A DNA stretch of 10,939 nucleotides, from assembly GCA_035544515.1 (NCBI GenBank), contig DATKEG010000030.1, positions 1 to 10,939 of the forward strand, in the 5' to 3' direction. Of this stretch, positions 1 through 6,865 are shown piece after piece (the stretch's first letter is position 1; every line of letters starts with the position of its first letter). Origin of the DNA: DATKEG01 sp035544515. GTDB lineage: Bacteria; Acidobacteriota; Vicinamibacteria; Fen-336. The notes beneath the pieces are model-generated. The model was not told where the DNA came from. It made no database searches and worked only from the letters and a program-made list of their open reading frames with translations. Position numbers and translations under genes: made by a program.

Positions 1-159
1 CTTGCCCCTGGAGCTCGGGTGGAGTCCCTCGCCCGCGAGCATCACGCCCGCCTTCACCAGCTCCTCGTTGAACTTCCCCATGTCGGCCAGGAGCTTCTCG
101 CCGGGCATGACGCCCTTCTCGGAGTTCCTGGTCGCCTTGACTATCACCATCACGCGCAT
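1..159 (-). CDS. YciI-family protein, N-terminal part (runs off the window)
   Basis: The reading frame starts at ATG 159-157 and is open for 53 codons to the window edge, so only the N-terminus is present. The start MRVMVIVKATRNSE and the later FNEELVKAGVMLAGEGLHPS (residues 30-49) are characteristic of YCII-related proteins (YciI/DGPF family), small alpha-beta dimeric proteins of roughly 100-140 residues. Most have no defined substrate; some are sigma-factor-associated or dehydratase-like. The start is supported by an AAGGAG Shine-Dalgarno sequence 8 bases upstream; an overlapping ATG in another frame gives an unrelated, unlikely protein. The gene lies downstream of tRNA-Lys on the same strand, and I see no clear terminator or promoter in the 138 bases between them. 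The family call is firm; the function is unknown. Confidence 0.85.
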   Translation of the reverse strand, partial: MRVMVIVKATRNSEKGVMPGEKLLADMGKFNEELVKAGVMLAGEGLHPSSRGK

Positions 160-297
160 GGTTCATCTCCTTGGGATCGCAGCGGGTCGCCGGGACCAAT
201 CACGCCTGCGTCTCCAATGTGACGACGAACGAGACCGTCCCGGATCGACACGCGGGAGAGGTGCGGGGGACCGCTGCCTGTAAGTGTCTGAAACTGC

Positions 298-372
298 TGG
301 TAGGCCGTGTGGGGATCGAACCCACGACTCCCTGCTTAAAAGGCAGGCGCTCTACCACTGAGCTAACGGCCT
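298..372 (-). tRNA. tRNA-Lys (anticodon TTT)
   Basis: A complete cloverleaf can be folded by hand. The acceptor stem AGGCCGT/ACGGCCT has 7 perfect pairs (366-372 with 302-308), followed by TA at positions 8-9. The D arm is GCTC/GAGC, the anticodon stem CCTGC/GCAGG carries loop CTTTTAA, the variable loop has 5 bases, and the T arm is GTGGG/CCCAC with loop TTCGATC. The anticodon TTT specifies lysine. The discriminator is A, and the CCA end is encoded in the genome (298-300 on the plus strand read TGG). There is no intron and no mismatch in the stems. Confidence 0.97.
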
Positions 373-379
373 GACCCTG

Positions 380-385
380 ATTCTA
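380..385 (-). promoter_or_regulatory. Candidate -10 element for tRNA-Lys
   Basis: The minus strand reads TAGAAT here, an AT-rich hexamer in very GC-rich surroundings. It lies 7 bases before the mature 5' end of tRNA-Lys at 372, so transcription would begin within a base or two of the mature tRNA. No convincing -35 box is visible at the usual distance. This is an inference from position and composition only. Confidence 0.4.
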
Positions 386-416
386 CCGCCCCGTCAGGCC
401 GTACGCGACGGGGCGG
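386..416. repeat. 10-bp perfect inverted repeat, 11-base spacer
   Basis: CCGCCCCGTC (386-395) is the exact reverse complement of GACGGGGCGG (407-416). RNA from either strand could form a strong hairpin. No T-run follows on either strand, so an intrinsic terminator is not supported. It lies just upstream of the tRNA-Lys -10 candidate, where a -35 or upstream control region would be. Its role is unknown. Confidence 0.5.
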
Positions 417-456
417 ACCGCGACGGCGCCGACGAGCGTCGCCCCGAGCAGCAAAT

Positions 457-478
457 ACGCGATCCGCGCGGATCGCGT
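457..478. repeat. Perfect 22-bp palindrome (operator-like dyad)
   Basis: The half-site ACGCGATCCGC (457-467) is followed without a gap by its exact reverse complement (468-478). The symmetry is perfect over 11 pairs and stops at the T/T mismatch of 456/479. The dyad ends 66 bases before the aldose epimerase ATG and about 30 bases before a possible -10 hexamer. A homodimeric regulator could bind such a site, but I recognise no specific regulator consensus. Confidence 0.6.
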
Positions 479-487
479 TCCGCGCCG

Positions 488-516
488 CTGGCGGTGCTCC
501 CTCCTTCGGATAGACT
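488..516 (+). promoter_or_regulatory. Candidate promoter for the aldose epimerase/patatin pair
   Basis: TAGACT at 511-516 fits a -10 element, 28 bases before the ATG at 545. The hexamer CTGGCG 17 bases upstream (488-493) matches only half of the TTGACA consensus. The 22-bp palindrome lies immediately upstream. The -10 is plausible from its AT content; the -35 is weak. Confidence 0.3.
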
Positions 517-544
517 CAGCGGAGCCACGCTAAAGGGGGCCAAC

Positions 545-1708
545 ATGACGACAGCCATTCGTTTCGGGACGGGCCTGGTCGGGGCCGCCGCGTTCGTGGC
601 GCTGGCCGCGGGCGCACCCGCCACCGGAGGTGCCGCGATGTCAGGTCCGAGCGTCACGCGCGCGCCGTTCGGCGCCCTGCCCGACGGCACGGCCGTCGAG
701 CTGTTCACCATCACGAACGCGAGCGGCCTCGAGGTCCGCGTCATGACCTACGGCGGCATCATCGTCAGCCTGAAGACGAAGGACCGCGCGGGCAAGCTCG
801 CCGACATCGTGCTCGGGTACGACGACCTGGCCGGCTACGTGAAGCAGAACCCGTTCTTCGGCACGATCGTCGGCCGCTACGGCAACCGCATCGCCAACGG
901 CCAGTTCGCCATCGACGGGAAGACCTACGCGCTGGCGAAGAACAACGGGCCGAACCACCTGCACGGCGGGATCAAGGGCTTCGACAAGGTCGTCTGGAAG
1001 GCGGAGCCCTTCCAGAAGGACGACACGGCCGGCGTCGTCTTCCGGCACACGAGCCCGGACGGCGACGAGGGCTATCCCGGCACGCTCACCGCGCGCGTGA
1101 CCTACACGCTCACGAACAAGGACGAGCTGCGCTTCGACTATCACGCCACCACCGACAAGCCCACCCACGTGAACCTCACGCAGCACACGTACTTCAACCT
1201 GGCGGGCGACGGGACGCGCGACATCCTGGGCCACGAGCTGACGCTGGCCGCCGACCGGTACACGCCGGTCGACGCCACGCTCATCCCCACCGGCGAGCTG
1301 GCGCCGGTGGAGGGCACGCCCTTCGACTTCCGGAAGCCGCACGCGATCGGCGCGCGCATCGGCGCCGACCACGAGCAGATCCGCCACGGCCGCGGCTACG
1401 ACCACAACTTCGTGCTGAACCGCACGGGCGCCGACCCGGCGCGGCTCATACACGTCTACGAGCCCACGACGGGACGGACGCTCGACGTCGCCACCACCGA
1501 GCCGGGCGTGCAGTTCTACACCGGCAACTTCCTCGACGGCACGATCAAGGGCAAGTCCGGCCACGTGTACAAGCAGCGCTACGGCTTCTGCCTGGAGACG
1601 CAGCACTTCCCCGACTCGCCGAACAAGCCGCAGTTCCCCACGACGCTGCTGCGGCCGGGACGGGAATACCAGACGACCACGGTGTTCGCGTTCGGAGCGC
1701 GCCGGTAG
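545..1708 (+). CDS. galM: Aldose 1-epimerase (galactose mutarotase), probably exported
   Basis: The product is a 387-residue enzyme that interconverts the alpha and beta anomers of hexoses such as galactose and glucose. Family signatures are present in order: NHLHGG (137-142), QHTYFNL with the conserved catalytic-type histidine (H214), YDHNF with the conserved aspartate (D286), and CLETQHFPDSPN carrying the catalytic-type glutamate (E351). The first 26 or so residues look like a Sec signal: a basic residue at 6, a hydrophobic stretch LVGAAAFVALAAG, then APA as a possible cleavage site. That suggests periplasmic action, as in some other bacterial mutarotases with a leader. The ATG at 545 is preferred over a GTG- or TTG-type start further upstream because GGGGG (535-539) sits 5 bases before it and the signal peptide begins cleanly there. 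The stop is only 4 bases before the patatin's probable start, so the two are likely co-transcribed. The family is certain; the substrate sugar is not. Confidence 0.95.
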   Translation: MTTAIRFGTGLVGAAAFVALAAGAPATGGAAMSGPSVTRAPFGALPDGTAVELFTITNASGLEVRVMTYGGIIVSLKTKDRAGKLADIVLGYDDLAGYVKQNPFFGTIVGRYGNRIANGQFAIDGKTYALAKNNGPNHLHGGIKGFDKVVWKAEPFQKDDTAGVVFRHTSPDGDEGYPGTLTARVTYTLTNKDELRFDYHATTDKPTHVNLTQHTYFNLAGDGTRDILGHELTLAADRYTPVDATLIPTGELAPVEGTPFDFRKPHAIGARIGADHEQIRHGRGYDHNFVLNRTGADPARLIHVYEPTTGRTLDVATTEPGVQFYTGNFLDGTIKGKSGHVYKQRYGFCLETQHFPDSPNKPQFPTTLLRPGREYQTTTVFAFGARR

Positions 1709-1712
1709 GCCG

Positions 1713-3881
1713 CTGGTCCGCGCCCTCGTCCTCGCCACCGCGGTCGCCACCGGACCCGCCACGCCGCCGGCCGGCGACGCCGAGCCGGCGCGCGCGCGCC
1801 GCACGTGTGTCGCGCTCAGCGGGGGCGGCGCCCGCGGCCTGGCTCACATCGGCGTGATCGGGGCCCTCGAGACCGAAGGCGTCTCCATCCACTGCGTGGC
1901 CGGGACCAGCATGGGCGCCCTCGTGGGCAGCCTCTACGCCGCGGGCTATTCGCCTTCGCAGATGGACGCCGTCGTGCGCTCGCTGGAGTGGCGGGACGTC
2001 TTCAGCGGCCGGCCCGAGCGCTCGCTCGTCCCGCTCTCCCTGCGCGTGGACGACGTGCCGGCCGTGGCACGCATCGCCGTGGGCGGCTGGCGGCCGCGCC
2101 TGCCGCCGTCGCGCGACTCCGACTACCGCACGAACCGCCTCCTCTTCCGACTGCTGGCCGACGCCTCCTATCGAGCCGGCGGCGATTTCGACGCGCTGCC
2201 CCGTCCGTTCCGGGCCGTGGCCACCGACCTCGAGACCGGTGAGCCGGTCGTGCTCGCCCGCGGCAGCCTGCCCCGGGCGGTGCGGGCCAGCCTGTCCCTG
2301 CCCGTGAGCCTCGTGCCCGTTCCTCTCGACGGCCGGTTGCTGGTGGACGGCGGGCTCGTGGACAACCTCCCCACCGGGGTCGCCCGCCGCTGGGGAGCGG
2401 ACGTGGTGGTCGCCGTCGACGTGCGCTCGCCCGTCCTGCGGCCGCGCCCCTCCGACAGCCTCATGGAAACGGCCGCCGTCGTGGTGGACGTCCTCCGCCA
2501 CGCCCGCAACGAGAGGTTCGCGGAGACGGCGGACCTCACGATCGACCTCCGGCCCGCGCTGGCCGGGATGCGCGAGTCCGAATACGCCCGGTACCCCGAG
2601 GCCCAGGACATCGGCCGACGCGTGGCACGCGAGGCGATCCTCGGCGCGCGCTTGCGTCTGGATGGCGATGCGTCGGCCGCACCTCGCGCCGCGAGCCCGG
2701 GTCTCGAGGGCGCCCCCGTGCGCGAGATCATCGTCCGTGGGACCGCCAAGGTGCGCGAGCAGGTCGTCCTCACGGCGCTCGGCCTGGAGGAAGGCGTGCC
2801 GTTCGTCATGAAGAATGCGCTCCGCGGGATGGACGAGATCCATGCCACGCGGCTGTTCGAGTCGGTGTGGCTCGACGCCTCACCCTCGCCGGAGGGCGGC
2901 GCCTCGGTCACGGTGGACGTGCAGGAGACGCCCCGGTTCGCGCTCGAGGTCGGCGGAGGCTACGACGAGGACCGCCAGGCGCGGGCCTTCCTGCGCATCC
3001 GCAACCGCAACCTCTTCGGCCGGGGCGAGCGCAGCGACACGACGCTCCTGGCCAGCGACAGCGAGGCGGGCCTGCGCACGACGCTGAGCGTCGAGCGGCC
3101 GTTCGACCTGCCCGTCGGCGTGTTCACCCGCGGCTACTTCCTCGAAGAGAAGCCGCGGTTCTTCTCCGGCCACGAGCAGCTGGGCCGGGCCGAGTTCGAC
3201 CGCGACGGACTCGCCGCCGGCCTCCAGCGCCGCCTGGGCCTCGCCGGGCTGCTCCGCGCCGGCCTCGCCGTGGACAGCGTGCGCACGCGCGCGCGGCTGG
3301 GCGTCCCGCTGCCGGCCGGGAGCGACCGCCGGACCGCGGTGTTCGGCGAGGCGGCCTGGGACGTGCTCGACGACGGCGCCCTGCCCACCTCGGGCTCCGC
3401 CGCGTTCGTCTTCGCGGAGCGCACGCTGTCCCGTCTCGGCACCTCCCGTCCCTACTGGCGCTCCGGCGCGGAGCTGCTGGGGGCCGCGAGCCCGCATCCG
3501 CGGCTGGTCCTGCGCGCGCAGGCGCGGGCGTTCGTTTCCGGGGGCGACCTGCCGCCGTACGAGCAGGCGCGAGTGGGGGGCCCGGTGTGGATGCCGGGGT
3601 TCCACCGCGACGAGCTCTGGGGCGCCCAGGCGCTCGCCGGCTCCGTGTCCGCCGGCGTGGCGGTCTACGGCCGCCTGCGCCTCCTGGCTCGATTCGGAGC
3701 GGGCAACGTGTGGGAGTCGCGGCCCGCGATGACGATCGCGGACCTGCAAGGCGGGTTCGGGCTGGGGCTCGAGCTGCCGACGGGAGTCGGTCCCGTGGCC
3801 CTCGAATGGGGGCGCAGCGGTGCGGGGACTTCGCGTGTGCACGTCTCGGTGGGTTTTCCCTGGGACGCGTTCGCTCGCTGA
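1713..3881 (+). CDS. PlpD-like patatin phospholipase with POTRA and outer-membrane barrel (type Vd autotransporter)
   Basis: Read from a putative CTG at 1713, this is 722 residues, about the size of PlpD. In order: a hydrophobic leader (LVLATAVA), a patatin domain with oxyanion motif GGGARG (37-42), nucleophile elbow GTSMG (64-68, Ser66) and catalytic DGG (Asp212). Then comes one POTRA-like domain (about 336-407, starting VREIIVRGTA), then an Omp85/BamA-type barrel to the end (GGGYDED, RIRNRNLFGRGER). Members of this family are lipases that carry their own outer-membrane transporter. The first ATG/GTG/TTG in frame is GTG 1854, which would delete both leader and oxyanion motif, so the real start must be upstream. 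CTG 1713 is the best candidate: it lies just after the galM stop, which suggests coupled reinitiation, but it has no clear ribosome binding site. The 3' end is 9 bases from purA, which is convergent. Architecture is firm; start and substrate are not. Confidence 0.9.
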   Translation: MVRALVLATAVATGPATPPAGDAEPARARRTCVALSGGGARGLAHIGVIGALETEGVSIHCVAGTSMGALVGSLYAAGYSPSQMDAVVRSLEWRDVFSGRPERSLVPLSLRVDDVPAVARIAVGGWRPRLPPSRDSDYRTNRLLFRLLADASYRAGGDFDALPRPFRAVATDLETGEPVVLARGSLPRAVRASLSLPVSLVPVPLDGRLLVDGGLVDNLPTGVARRWGADVVVAVDVRSPVLRPRPSDSLMETAAVVVDVLRHARNERFAETADLTIDLRPALAGMRESEYARYPEAQDIGRRVAREAILGARLRLDGDASAAPRAASPGLEGAPVREIIVRGTAKVREQVVLTALGLEEGVPFVMKNALRGMDEIHATRLFESVWLDASPSPEGGASVTVDVQETPRFALEVGGGYDEDRQARAFLRIRNRNLFGRGERSDTTLLASDSEAGLRTTLSVERPFDLPVGVFTRGYFLEEKPRFFSGHEQLGRAEFDRDGLAAGLQRRLGLAGLLRAGLAVDSVRTRARLGVPLPAGSDRRTAVFGEAAWDVLDDGALPTSGSAAFVFAERTLSRLGTSRPYWRSGAELLGAASPHPRLVLRAQARAFVSGGDLPPYEQARVGGPVWMPGFHRDELWGAQALAGSVSAGVAVYGRLRLLARFGAGNVWESRPAMTIADLQGGFGLGLELPTGVGPVALEWGRSGAGTSRVHVSVGFPWDAFAR

Positions 3882-3890
3882 GACGTCCGC

Positions 3891-5195
3891 TTACGCGAAC
3901 CAGGCGGCGATCGCGCTCTTCGGCCGGAAGATCGTCTCCAGCCGGTCGGATCCCGTGGAGACGATGCCGATCTCGGTCCCCACGAGCTCGGACAGCCGGT
4001 CCACGTAGCGGCGCGCGGCCGCGGGCAGGTCGGCCAGCTCGCGCACGCCGGCCGTGGGCTTCTCCCATCCCGGCAGCGTCTCGTAGACGGGCTCGCACTC
4101 CATGAGCACGTCGAGGTCCGCGGGCAGCTCCGGCACCACCTCGCCCCGGTGGCGATAGGCCGTGCACACCCGGATCTCCGCCAGCGCGTCGAGCACGTCG
4201 AGCTTCGTGAGCGCGATCGAATCGAACCCGTTCACGCGCGTGCTGTAGCGCACGACCACCGCGTCGAACCACCCGCAGCGACGGGGCCGGCCGGTCACCG
4301 CGCCGAACTCTCCTCCACGCTTGCGGATCTCCTCCTCGAGGCGGCCGCCGATCTCCGAGGGCAGGGGTCCCGCGCCCACCCTCGTGGTGTAGGCCTTGGC
4401 GATGCCCAGGACGCCGTCGATGCGCGTGGGCGCGATGCCGAGCCCGGTGGCGACGCCGCCCGCCACCGCGGAGGACGAGGTCACGAACGGGTAGGACCCG
4501 TGGTCGACGTCGAGCATCGTGGCCTGCGCCCCTTCGAAGAGGATCGAGTACCCGCGCGCGATCTGCCGGTGGAGCGCGAGCGAGGTGTCGGTGATGCGCG
4601 GGCCCAGCCGCCGCCCGAAGCCGGCGAGGTCGCGCACGAGCGCGTCCCAGTCCACTTCCAGGGGCCGGCCGGCGCCGCGGCAGACGTTCTCGTAGAGCGC
4701 GCGCGCCTCGCGCAGCTTGTCGGGCAGGGCGTCGGGCCGCAGGAGGTCGCCCATGCGCAGGCCGCGCCGCGCCACCTTGTCCTCGTAGGCGGGGCCGATC
4801 CCGCGCAGGGTGGTGCCGATCTTCCGGTCGCCCCTCGCCTCCTCGGCCATGGTCTCGAGGGCCCGGTGGTGCGGCAGGATGAGGTGCGCGCGGTCGGAGA
4901 TGAGGAGGTTGTCCTCCAGGGAGACGCCGCGGGCGGAGAGCTCCGCGATCTCCTGCTCGAGCGCCCAGGGGTCGATCACCATCCCGTTCCCCATCACGCA
5001 GAGGATTCCGGGGTGGAGGGCGCCCGAGGGGATGAGCCGGAGGACGAACTTCTGCCCGCCCACCAGGATGGTGTGGCCGGCGTTGTGCCCGCCGTTGTAG
5101 CGGGCCACCACCTGCACCTTCGCGGTCAGGAGGTCGACGATCTTTCCCTTGCCTTCGTCGCCCCACTGGGCGCCCGCGATCACGATGTTGGGCAT
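3891..5195 (-). CDS. purA: Adenylosuccinate synthetase
   Basis: The 434-residue product catalyses the GTP-dependent joining of IMP and aspartate to make adenylosuccinate, the first committed step from IMP to AMP, in the cytoplasm. The N-terminus is MPNIVIAGAQWGDEGKGK, with catalytic Asp13 and the phosphate-binding GDEGKGK loop. NGGHNAGHT carries His41, numbered as in the usual family. GTT (127-129) and RGIGPAYEDK (131-140) follow, and the guanine-binding STGSDR is near the C-terminus. Length is normal for the family. The start at CAT 5193-5195 is chosen because the homology begins exactly there and AGGAG lies 7-8 bases upstream; the frame stays open further upstream but that extension has no family resemblance. 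It is a single-gene unit here, divergent from hutH and convergent with the patatin gene. Confidence 0.98.
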   Translation of the reverse strand: MPNIVIAGAQWGDEGKGKIVDLLTAKVQVVARYNGGHNAGHTILVGGQKFVLRLIPSGALHPGILCVMGNGMVIDPWALEQEIAELSARGVSLEDNLLISDRAHLILPHHRALETMAEEARGDRKIGTTLRGIGPAYEDKVARRGLRMGDLLRPDALPDKLREARALYENVCRGAGRPLEVDWDALVRDLAGFGRRLGPRITDTSLALHRQIARGYSILFEGAQATMLDVDHGSYPFVTSSSAVAGGVATGLGIAPTRIDGVLGIAKAYTTRVGAGPLPSEIGGRLEEEIRKRGGEFGAVTGRPRRCGWFDAVVVRYSTRVNGFDSIALTKLDVLDALAEIRVCTAYRHRGEVVPELPADLDVLMECEPVYETLPGWEKPTAGVRELADLPAAARRYVDRLSELVGTEIGIVSTGSDRLETIFRPKSAIAAWFA

Positions 5196-5218
5196 CTCCG
5201 GCTCCTGACGGACCGCAC

Positions 5219-5247
5219 ATTCTACTGCGAAGGCGCGCCACGGACGA
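5219..5247 (-). promoter_or_regulatory. Candidate promoter for purA
   Basis: The minus strand reads TAGAAT at 5219-5224, the same hexamer as before tRNA-Lys, 23 bases upstream of the purA ATG. At 17 bases spacing the -35 position reads TCGTCC, matching three of six consensus bases. The -10 is reasonable and the -35 is weak. Confidence 0.35.
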
Positions 5248-5281
5248 GGGCGGACCGCGGAGGCCGCGCGGGCGCGGGTGA

Positions 5282-5287
5282 TATAGT
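5282..5287 (+). promoter_or_regulatory. Candidate -10 element for the hut operon
   Basis: TATAGT is the most AT-rich hexamer in the 109-base gap between the divergent purA and hutH genes, and lies 17 bases before the hutH ATG. No -35-like sequence is visible at the normal distance, so the operon may rely on an activator or on a non-sigma70 -35. No Shine-Dalgarno match of note precedes hutH. Confidence 0.35.
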
Positions 5288-5304
5288 CGGCGCCGCGGCG
5301 CGCC

Positions 5305-6852
5305 ATGCCTTCCCCCTCGAAGCCCGAGCCCGTGGTCCTCGACGGCGCGCGGCTCACGCTCGAGGACGTCGAGTCCGTGGCGCGAGACCGCCGGCCGGTG
5401 ACGCTCGACCCGGCGGCGCGCGCGCGCGTGGGCCGGGCGCGGGCGGTGGTGGACGCGGCGGTGGCGCGCGGCGACGTGGTCTACGGCGTCACCACCGGCT
5501 TCGGCAACTTCGCGGACGTGGTGATCCCGAGGGAGCGCCTGGGCGAGCTGCAGCTCAACCTCGTGCGCAGCCACGCCGCGGGCGTGGGGGCGATGCTCGA
5601 GGAGACGGAGACGCGCGCGCTCATGCTCCTGCGCGCGAACGTCCTGGCCAAGGGCTTCAGCGGCGTGCGCACGGAGAGCCTCGACCTCCTCATCGCCATG
5701 CTCGAGGCCGGCGTCCACCCGCTCGTGCCCGAGCAGGGCTCGGTGGGGGCGAGCGGCGACCTGGCCCCGCTGGCGCACCTCGCGCTGGCGCTGATCGGCG
5801 AGGGGTCGTGCCGCCTGGACGGCCAGGCCCATCCGAGCCGGGAGGCGCTGCGCCGGGCCGGGCTGGCGCCCGTCGTCCTGGAGGCCAAGGAAGGCCTGGC
5901 CCTGATCAACGGCACGCAGCTCATGGCGGCCCTGACCGCCCTCGCCCTCGCCGAAGCCGGGCGCCTCGCCTGCACCGCCGACGTGACGGGCGCGCTCACC
6001 CTCGACGCGCTCAAGGGCACGGACGTGGCCTTCGACCCCCGCATCCACGCCGCGCGGCCCCACCCGGGACAGGGGGCCTGCGCGCGCAACCTGCGCCGGC
6101 TGCTCCAGGGCAGCGCGCTCCGCGACTCGCACCGCGACTGCGGCAAGGTGCAGGACGCCTACAGCCTGCGCTGCATCCCGCAGGTGCACGGCGCCGTCCG
6201 CGACGCGCTGGCCTTCGTGAGGCAGGTGGTGGACGTCGAGATCAACGCCGCCACCGACAACCCCATGGTCTTCGCGGACACGGGCGAGATGCTCTCCGGC
6301 GGCAACTTCCACGGGGAGCCGGTGGCGCTCGCCGCCGACGTGCTCGCCATCGCCGCCGCCGAGCTGGGCTCGATCGCGGAGCGGCGCGTCGAGCGCCTGG
6401 TCAACCCCGCGCTCTCGGACCTGCCGGCCTTCCTCACGCGCGAGGGCGGGCTCAACTCCGGCCTCATGCTCGCGCAGGTCACGGCCGCCGCGCTCGCCTC
6501 CGAGAACAAGTCGCTGGCCCACCCGGCCAGCGTCGATTCCATCCCGACCTCCGCCAATAAAGAGGACCACGTCTCCATGGGCGTGACCGCGGCGCGCAAG
6601 GCGGCCCGGGCGGTGGCGAACACGCGCCGGATCCTGGCCATCGAGGCCATCGCCGCCTGCCAGGCGCTCGAGTTCCACCGGCCCCTCACGACCTCGCCTG
6701 CCCTCGAGGCCGCGTACCGTTCCCTGCGCGCGCGCATCCCGCCGCTGGAGCGGGACCGCGTGCTCGGGCCCGACATCGAGGAATCGGCCGAGATGGTGCG
6801 GGCGGGCGTCCTCGCCGCCGAGGCCGCCTCGGTCTGCGGTACCCTGGAGTAG
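5305..6852 (+). CDS. hutH: Histidine ammonia-lyase (histidase)
   Basis: The 515-residue product removes ammonia from L-histidine to give urocanate, the first step of histidine degradation in the cytoplasm. The tripeptide Ala149-Ser150-Gly151 in GSVGASGDLAPLAH cyclises to the electrophilic MIO cofactor. Other family residues are visible: Tyr60 in VYGVTTGFGNFA, His90 in RSHAAG, the histidase-type KVQDAYSLRCIPQVHG, and the glutamate of NKEDHVSMG. The QDAYSLRC form points to histidase rather than phenylalanine or tyrosine ammonia-lyase. Length is typical. The ATG at 5305 gives a slightly long N-terminus (about 7 residues more than the Pseudomonas enzyme) and lacks a strong ribosome binding site. 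The gene opens a four-gene operon; the next start is 13 bases after its stop. No histidine-utilisation repressor (hutC) is in the window. Confidence 0.97.
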   Translation: MPSPSKPEPVVLDGARLTLEDVESVARDRRPVTLDPAARARVGRARAVVDAAVARGDVVYGVTTGFGNFADVVIPRERLGELQLNLVRSHAAGVGAMLEETETRALMLLRANVLAKGFSGVRTESLDLLIAMLEAGVHPLVPEQGSVGASGDLAPLAHLALALIGEGSCRLDGQAHPSREALRRAGLAPVVLEAKEGLALINGTQLMAALTALALAEAGRLACTADVTGALTLDALKGTDVAFDPRIHAARPHPGQGACARNLRRLLQGSALRDSHRDCGKVQDAYSLRCIPQVHGAVRDALAFVRQVVDVEINAATDNPMVFADTGEMLSGGNFHGEPVALAADVLAIAAAELGSIAERRVERLVNPALSDLPAFLTREGGLNSGLMLAQVTAAALASENKSLAHPASVDSIPTSANKEDHVSMGVTAARKAARAVANTRRILAIEAIAACQALEFHRPLTTSPALEAAYRSLRARIPPLERDRVLGPDIEESAEMVRAGVLAAEAASVCGTLE

Positions 6853-6865
6853 ACAGGAGGCTCGC

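Larger units (their letters stand above)
383..529 (-). other. Possible small hydrophobic ORF without a recognisable start
   Basis: On the minus strand a frame is open for 48 codons between an in-frame stop (530-532) and TAG (383-385). Its second half, around residues 23-45, reads IAYLLLGATLVGAVAVRPVA, which resembles a membrane-spanning segment. Third codon positions are mostly G or C, as in real genes here. A strong purine run (AAGGAGG) lies inside the frame, but no ATG, GTG or TTG follows it in frame. It could be a remnant of a membrane protein, a gene with an unusual start, or chance. It overlaps both dyad repeats and the likely galM promoter, which argues against it. No function is proposed. 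Confidence 0.15.

Noticed and set aside
386..416. Inverted repeat as an intrinsic terminator
   Set aside because: No T-run follows the stem on either strand, and no complete gene ends just before it on either strand.
1787..1803. CG-rich alternating tract near the patatin leader as a special repeat
   Set aside because: It encodes an Arg/Ala run in the patatin frame and is short; GC bias is enough to explain it.
641..1804. Minus-strand open frame of about 387 codons opposite the aldose epimerase
   Set aside because: The plus-strand frame has the complete mutarotase motif set and a ribosome binding site. The reverse frame has neither.
5196..5357. N-terminal extension of purA to position 5357
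   Set aside because: The extra 54 residues do not resemble the family, overlap the hutH start, and would bypass the AGGAG and ATG at 5195, where the family N-terminus MPNIVIAGAQWGDEG begins.
4149..6560. Plus-strand open frame of about 803 codons
   Set aside because: It covers purA antisense and then hutH in the wrong frame, spanning the intergenic promoter region. The composition is low-complexity and there is no recognisable domain.
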